Source of the DNA: Ciona savignyi
Taxonomy: Eukaryota > Chordata > Ascidiacea > Phlebobranchia > Cionidae
Assembly: GCA_000149265.1 (NCBI GenBank)
Contig: CH002896.1
Span: 393,852-457,851, forward strand
Length of the DNA: 64,000 nucleotides
Direction of reading: 5' to 3'
Numbering within the stretch: the stretch's first letter is position 1; every line of letters begins with the position of its first letter. Of the stretch, positions 58,448 to 64,000 are shown piece by piece. Made by a program: the position numbers and the translations under genes. Below the pieces are notes generated by a model, which saw nothing but the letters and a program-made list of their open reading frames with translations, did no database searches and had not been told where the DNA came from.

Positions 58448-61400
58448 TCAGAAGTGGTCGATGAGAACCGAGACGCTGTTGCTGCCGACGTCATAGTTGT
58501 TGCTTTCGTTGGGAACGCTCACGTTCTGCCATTGGGAGGGCTCGCCTGTGAGAAGCGCAAAATGAATACTGGGACTGGTCGTTGGAACGGACAAAAGCAG
58601 CGGAAATTGATTGCGCGGAAAAAGGATAAAAGTCTCCGATATAAAAAAAATGTCTAACTGTAATAAAATAGACGGGAGATAACCCGTAAACGCATTTTAA
58701 GTTTCATTATTAAGCAATTGTGTGTAAATTTTATCCGAAAAGTGCAAAATTATGTTCAGAGCGATTGGAAAAATTATGAGGAAAAATCGGAGACTTTTAT
58801 CTTTGCAAATTACGCGGAGAAAGTGGCAGGGGGTGTGGGGAATAGAAGGGAATGGCCATTCTGCTGTTTCTCCATGCTGCATGCATAACTCCAATATTAT
58901 TTTGCGTATTACTGTCTTGTAAGCATGATGAATGAACGAGGTTTAGTTAAGAACACACCAACATACAACCCAGATTTGCAAATCCAGTTTAACAAATTGC
59001 AAATCCAATTCCGGTGCCACCAAATAAGCTATATGCCTATTTTTTAAAGTTTAAAACTGATTGAAAAGAACGCATCGTACAAAAACCGGTTATCTCTTTC
59101 CAAAAAAATATATAACTGTTTTTCCATTAAATTTTCGCACTCCAGACACGGATGTTTATACTTTAAACACATACCACGTTTTAAACCATTAAATCAACAT
59201 ACTTATGCTGCTGTAATCAGTAATCATAATCACCATCACATTTTATATCGCACATTCTACCAAAAAGGTATTTACTGATAGAAGGGTGAAACGAACCAAA
59301 CAACCAGTCAATAACTAAATAACCTTGTAATATAAGGCTACCATTTATTGTAATACCTAGCAGGGGCATTTTAAGGGTTTGACCACATTAAACCATTAAA
59401 CTAAGAGGCATACCTACGATGACCTCTATGAACTTATAACCCCGATCAAAAATAAGTTGTTTAATATAGAATTTGTGAAACCTAACCATGGATTCTAAAT
59501 AACGCACGCGCTGAAAGGCCGTACATTCATGGTTCTAATGTGTTATCGTGATTTGCCTACACTGATGATGTATCTTAAACCCTTAAAGTTTAAATCGCAG
59601 AAACCCACTTTTCTTTTAGTTTAAAGAACAGACACCCAATTTTCATTTGATTTAAAGCGCAGACATCCACTGTACTTTAGTTTAAAGCGCATACACCCAC
59701 TGTACTTTTAGTTTAAAGCGCACCCACCCACTGTACTTTAGTTTAAAGCGCACCCACCCACTGTACTTTTAGTTTAAAGCGCACCCACCCACTGTACTTT
59801 TAGTTTAAAGCGCAACCCACCCACTGTACTTTTAGTTTAAAGCGCACCCACCCACTGTACTTTAGTTTAAAGCGCACCCACCCACTGTACTTTTAGTTTA
59901 AAGCGCACCCACCCACTGTACTTTTAGTTTAAAGCGCACCCACCCACTGTACTTTTAGTTTAAAGCGCACCCACCCACTGTACTTTAGTTTAAAGCGCAC
60001 CCACCCACTGTACTTTTAGTTTAAAGCGCACCCACCCACTGTACTTTTAGTTTAAAGCGCACCCACCCACTGTACTTTTAGTTTAAAGCGCACCCACCCA
60101 CTGTACTTTTAGTTTAAAGCGCACCCACCCACTGTACTTTAGTTTAAAGCGCACCCACCCACTGTACTTTAGTTTAAAGCGCATACACCCACTGTACTTT
60201 TAGTTTAAAGCGCACTCACCCACTGTACTTTTAGTTTAAAGCGCACCCACCCACTGTACTTTTAGTTTAAAGCGCACCCACCCACTGTACTTTTAGTTTA
60301 AAGCGCATACACCCACTGTACTTTTAGTTTAAAGCGCATACACCCACTGTACTTTTAGTTTAAAGCGCACCCACCCACTGTACTTTTAGTTTAAAGCGCA
60401 CCCACCCACTGTACTTTTAGTTTAAAGCGCATACACCCACTGTACTTTTAGTTTAAAGCGCATACACCCACTGTACTTTTAGTTTAAAGCGCACCCAACC
60501 ACTGTACTTTTAGTTTAAAAGGCAGGCACCCACTGTACTTTAGTTTAAAGCGCATACACCCACTGTACTTTTAGTTTAAAGCGAATACACCCACTGTACT
60601 TTTAGTTTAAAGCGCACCCAACCACTGTACTTTTAGTTTAAAGGGCAGGCACCCACTGTACTTTAGTTTAAAGCGCATACACCCACTGTACTTTTAGTTT
60701 AAAGCGCATACACCCACTGTACTTTTAGTTTAAAGCGCACCCACCCACTGTACTTTAGTTTAAAGCGCATACACCCACTGTACTTTAGTTTAAAGCGCAT
60801 ACACCCACTGTACTTTTAGTTTAAAGGGCAGGCACCTACTATCCATTCAGCGCGCATGTGCTTAAGAGTTATGCAGCGACATGAAGAAACGAGTTGCATG
60901 ACGCGCTGCAGCGCGGCCGGGTGTTTCCCCTCGGACGGTTTGACACGCGCGGGGAAACACGCAAAGTGTGGTTTAGACCACCTGGGTCGGAGGATTTCAA
61001 AGCAAAAGACCAGCCGTCAGCGGTCATAGACGCACAATGTGGTAATCGGAGCTCGACGGGGTGTTCGAACTGCAGTCCATGGGGTCCGCACATCACGAGA
61101 GGCGAGAGAAGAGTTTCTCCTGAGGAAGATAAACAAACGGGTGGATAATAATGTTGCAGCGGAAGATTTGTTTGGAAGGTATCATTGAATTTTGTGATAC
61201 ACTATGAACAAATTGCTATTTTTATATTAGATTGTACATCTTGCACAAAAATTGTTCAATTCTGAACGATTACTTAGGAAAAACAGGTAGGTAAAAATTA
61301 TTTTTATTATCAATGTGGTGTATCAACCGGCCGGTTGGTCTAGCGGTTAAGTGCGTCGCCTTTCAATCGAAAGGTTGCAGGTGCGAAACTGGTCGCTAGC

Positions 61401-64000
61401 TAGTCAGTTGTGTCCTTGGGCAAGGCACTTACGGACATTGCCTGAACCCAGCAGATTAATGGGTTCTACCAAATTAAAGGAACGTGTCTATCATATACAA
61501 AACACTGCAATAGCTCCGGTAACCCGACGGTGGGCGCGAGGTGATCTGACGATTGCCCGTGTGATAACCCCCTTGGTTTCCCATTCACGGGGATAAACAT
61601 GAATATCCTATCCTATCAATTAAAGGTACACGATTTTTTACTTTAAACCAGTAAAGATAAGCAACTAAAATAAAAATGACTAAATAACTGTTCCAATACT
61701 TTTTGAAACCAGCCTTGTTAGGAAGGTAGTATTAATTTGGGTTGTTTTTGTGTGCATGCCACTGGTAAAAAAAACAGTCCTGCTAAGAAAATAATTACCT
61801 TTGTCCTTGTCGAGTGGAGGTAGCGCAGTGTTGTCCCTGCACACTTTGAAGTAGATCTCTTGCCTGACGCCCGGGCGGATTGCACCTTTCGGAATGACGA
61901 TCGACACCCCGGTTTCCACCGAGCTGAGGACTCCACCGTTGCTGTCGAACATCCCGCGCGCCGTCGCCACCACTTGAGGGTCATCCTCATCGTTTGCGAT
62001 GGGGCTGTTTGAGGGGTTAGGAGTTAAACTTGGGAGGAGATACACCCTGAACGGTCAAAATTGGAGCAAACATTTTAAAAAAGGTGTCTTGATTTTTTAT
62101 TTTATTTTAAAACATTCTTACACACTGTGGAGTATATTGCATGGTGTTGTAGAAGTATCTAAGCAAAAAATTTGTTCTTTATATGAAGATATTCGAGATG
62201 TTTATGATTTCTTTGTTCCATTTTTATTCGATTAAAATAGAACGAAGCTAACGCTTCAGTATTATAGGTACAATCTTAACTTGGTTCTTTTTGCTCGGAC
62301 TGTTTTTACATAAATATAATATAAAAAAACGAATTTTAAAAGTAATAAACAATTTAGGTAAAAATTGCATAGAAATTTAAAAAACAAACAAAGCAGTGAA
62401 AGTTTGCATACTTTCGGGTTTCGCTATTAATATCCTACCAGGTAGGGTAATCTTTATGCAGAATACACAATTATCGTCAGACAACTCGTGCCCAGAGTTT
62501 AATAGCCGGAGCTGTTTCGTTGTGTGGTAGGCCAGACATTACTTTGATTTTGGGCATTTTCCGAATACCAGATTTCCACCCAAAATTCACCTGAGTGGGG
62601 CAGGCTCTGGTAGCTTAGGTTTAGCATTATCATAAGTATCCACGCCACTGTCGTACATGTGTTCCTTGGATCCGTTCTTGTAGGAGCTTGCTACAGGCGC
62701 GAATCCGGTGGGTTTGTACGGCCGCGGGTTGTATGCAGAGTACGAGCTGCTGTGGGGGGAAAGTGGGGTTAGTGGTGGGGTAAAATAATTTTTTAAAGAT
62801 AGGGGTGAGGTAAAACGATTTTTTTTAAACAAAGGGGTGGAGTCAATTAAAATTTTTTAAACAAGGGGATGGGGTAAAATAAAAATTTTCAAACATAGGG
62901 GTGGGGTAAAATCAAAAATTTTAAACATAGGGGTGAGTTAAAATAAATTGTTGTAAACAAAGGGGTGGGGTAAAACGAAACTTTTTAAACAACGTGGTGG
63001 AATAAAATGATTTTTTTTAAACAGGGGGGGGGGGTAAAATAAAATTTTTAAACAAAGGAGTGGGAAAGAAATCTTCCACAAAAAAAAACACCTTTTATCA
63101 TGGCAAATTGTGGGAAAGTGGCATTAATGCAAGAAATTAGGTTGTTGAATAGTGCAAAATATGTAAAATAGTAGTACAACGTGCACTCTAACTTCACACC
63201 TATGCACACTAGTGGTCTATACATATGTTGTACCTTGGTTTGATTTGGCTCATATAATCCTTATATTTTTCCTGCACGAACTTTGATTTCGGTGGAGCAT
63301 TTGAAGGCCCGTTGGAAACAGGCGGTCGATATTCTTGTGGCTTGTTGGATCTGTTTAGAAAAGATTTTAATTTATTTTGTGATGTTCTCTGCAACGCTCT
63401 TTCACTAAAGCTTTTTACGGTAACTGGATTGCGAAGGACTTTAGCAAAAACCACTCAAATATAAGCTGTTAGGTGTTTCAATTGTTATCTTTGTATTTGA
63501 TTAGATTATGTCATGCCAACAGGCAACAGAGCTATTGCAGTATGTTGAATATGATAGAAATGTTAATTTTTTCTACCATTAATCCACTGGGTTTAAGCAG
63601 GTGCCTCTAAATACTACAGGAACGCTTGGATCACTTGGATCACTTAGATTGCTATGGAAAGTAATTCTAACCCTGTCCCAAACACTAATCTCAACCCCAG
63701 AACTAACTTTAACCTTAAAATTAATATTCTATCAGCCGTTTTTGTAAAATGCTTTTGATAACACAAGCAATAAAAAAAACTTACGAGTATGGTTGGTATG
63801 ATTTCGGTTCCGGTTTGGGCTGGCTTGAACCGGCAAACCGGTTGTATTGGTTGGTTGGTGCTGGTGGTTCTTTGTATCTGGGGGATAATATGTTGTGTTA
63901 AAAAATGGTTAAACGATAAAAACTTCAAAAATTCGTGTTGATTGAAACTTGTGTTGATTGAAACTTGTGTTGATTGAAACTTGTGTTGGTTGAAACTGGT
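58448..64000 (-). CDS. TJP1: TJP1 (ZO-1) orthologue, C-terminal exons (5' part outside window)
   Basis: ZO-1 is the scaffold of tight junctions, linking claudins and other partners to actin. Visible minus-strand exons, all in phase: 63785-63877, 63234-63350, 62591-62749, 61799-62004, 60982-61119, 58448-58545. The first three encode a Pro/Ser/Tyr-rich linker (YKEPPAPTNQYNRF, NKPQEYRPPVSNGP, YNPRPYKPTGFAP). The next three encode the ZU5 domain, very close to vertebrate ZO-1: ATARGMFDSNGGVLSSVETG, QEIYFKVCRDN, LPPLDKDKG, LSPLVMCGPHGL, VELRLPHCASMTADGWSFAL. The protein ends NSVSVLIDHF, as vertebrate ZO-1 does. PDZ, SH3 and guanylate-kinase parts lie right of the window. The TJP1, TJP2 and TJP3 forms of vertebrates arose later, so the symbol means the single ancestral-type gene. 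Confidence 0.96.
59590..60838 (+). repeat. Minisatellite, ~41 units of 30-31 bp, in the last TJP1 intron
   Basis: The unit reads CACCCACTGTACTTTTAGTTTAAAGCGCA plus two bases. Length is 30 or 31 bp according to TTT or TTTT. Unit types differ at CACCC, ATACA and GGGCAGGC positions. Near 60486-60720 the order of types repeats with a period of about 122 bp, a four-unit higher-order repeat. The left edge (59590-59680) is the most diverged. On the TJP1 sense strand each unit reads GTGGGTGGGTGCGC, two G-tracts per unit. The array ends about 140 bp from exon 60982-61119. Confidence 0.95.
61327..61617 (+). repeat. tRNA-derived SINE, full length, reference-quality copy
   Basis: CCGGCCGGTTGGTCTAGCGG head with A-box-like GGTCTAGCGG, CGCCTTTCAATCGAAAGG, B-box-like AGGTGCGAAAC, the body TTGGGCAAGGCACTT, GGTAACCCGACGGTGGGCGC and tail GGATAAACATGAATATCC(TATCC)n. 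It is antisense in TJP1, between the ZU5 exons. Confidence 0.9.
62753..63070 (+). repeat. G-rich minisatellite, ~9 units of ~34 bp, TJP1 intron
   Basis: Degenerate units of the form GGGGTGGGGTAAAATnAAAATTTTTAAACAnA. On the TJP1 sense strand they are C-rich and run into the pyrimidine tract of the exon at 62749 (CCCCACTTTCCCCCCACAG). Confidence 0.85.
63645..63725. repeat. Short dispersed repeat, CTAACCCTG type, copy 2
   Basis: Shares TATGGAAAnTAATTCTAACCCTG and AATCTCAACCCCA with 33285-33345. It lies in a TJP1 intron next to a SINE remnant (63525-63600). Confidence 0.5.
63937..63998 (+). repeat. 16-bp tandem repeat at the window edge
   Basis: TTGTGTTGATTGAAAC repeated about four times, the last with TTGGTTG. 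It continues to the window end, so the array may be longer. Confidence 0.85.

Noticed and set aside
58349-58657. Plus-strand 102-residue frame in a GC-rich patch
   Set aside because: Antisense to the last TJP1 exon. The GC content comes from that exon, whose sense frame ends in the conserved SVLIDHF.
59590-60838. CRISPR-like array of 30-bp repeats
   Set aside because: Units are contiguous with no unique spacers, in an intron of an animal gene, so it is a minisatellite.

Overview
The window is a piece of a compact, AT-rich animal nuclear genome, most likely a tunicate of the genus Ciona. The genes have many short GT-AG introns and belong to animal families (ZO-1/TJP1, SSX2IP, CIMIP2, NXPE, a bZIP factor, a multicopper oxidase). 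One tRNA-derived SINE family recurs more than a dozen times, and hAT elements and LTR retroelements are present. The genus is an inference. There is one assembly gap of exactly 100 N at 30694-30793.

Layout. 1-3100: minus-strand Ty3/gypsy retroelement cut by the window edge, with its 5' LTR at 2813-3100. It sits inside the gag of a minus-strand BEL/Pao element (3101-4922). 5765-6870 and 14638-17115: diverged direct repeats bracketing a secreted multicopper oxidase gene (7269-13448, +, 12-13 exons). 18528-21389: NXPE-family gene (+, 3 exons). 21.4-27.2 kb: repeats, including two copies of an unusual modular element built from ~336-bp units centred on an 18-bp palindrome. 27216-37175: SSX2IP (ADIP) orthologue (+), with one conserved segment apparently lost in the gap. 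40157-42102: 89-residue NFIL3/E4BP4-type bZIP gene whose intron ends in four 25-bp repeats, each carrying a near-consensus NFIL3/PAR site. 42939-45542: unrecognised 514-residue gene. 46234-46960: predicted 86-residue gene with a 29-nt microexon. 47404-53381 (-): seven-exon CIMIP2/FAM166 ciliary microtubule inner protein gene. 54355-57147: almost intact hAT transposon with perfect 8-bp target duplications. 58448-64000 (-): 3' part of TJP1/ZO-1 with the ZU5 domain and three minisatellites, one of ~41 units.

Exons were assembled by reading splice sites and checking reading phase from exon to exon. Phases close exactly for the multicopper oxidase through exon 12 and for NXPE, the bZIP gene, the 514-residue gene, the 86-residue gene, CIMIP2 and TJP1. 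The uncertain places are the last exon of the oxidase, exon 11 of SSX2IP and the gap. The genes do not form one pathway. SSX2IP and CIMIP2 both serve centrosomes or cilia, but they are separate units on opposite strands. The most unusual host-gene signal is the array of TTACGTAA-type sites placed 20 bp before the DNA-binding exon of a factor whose family binds that motif.
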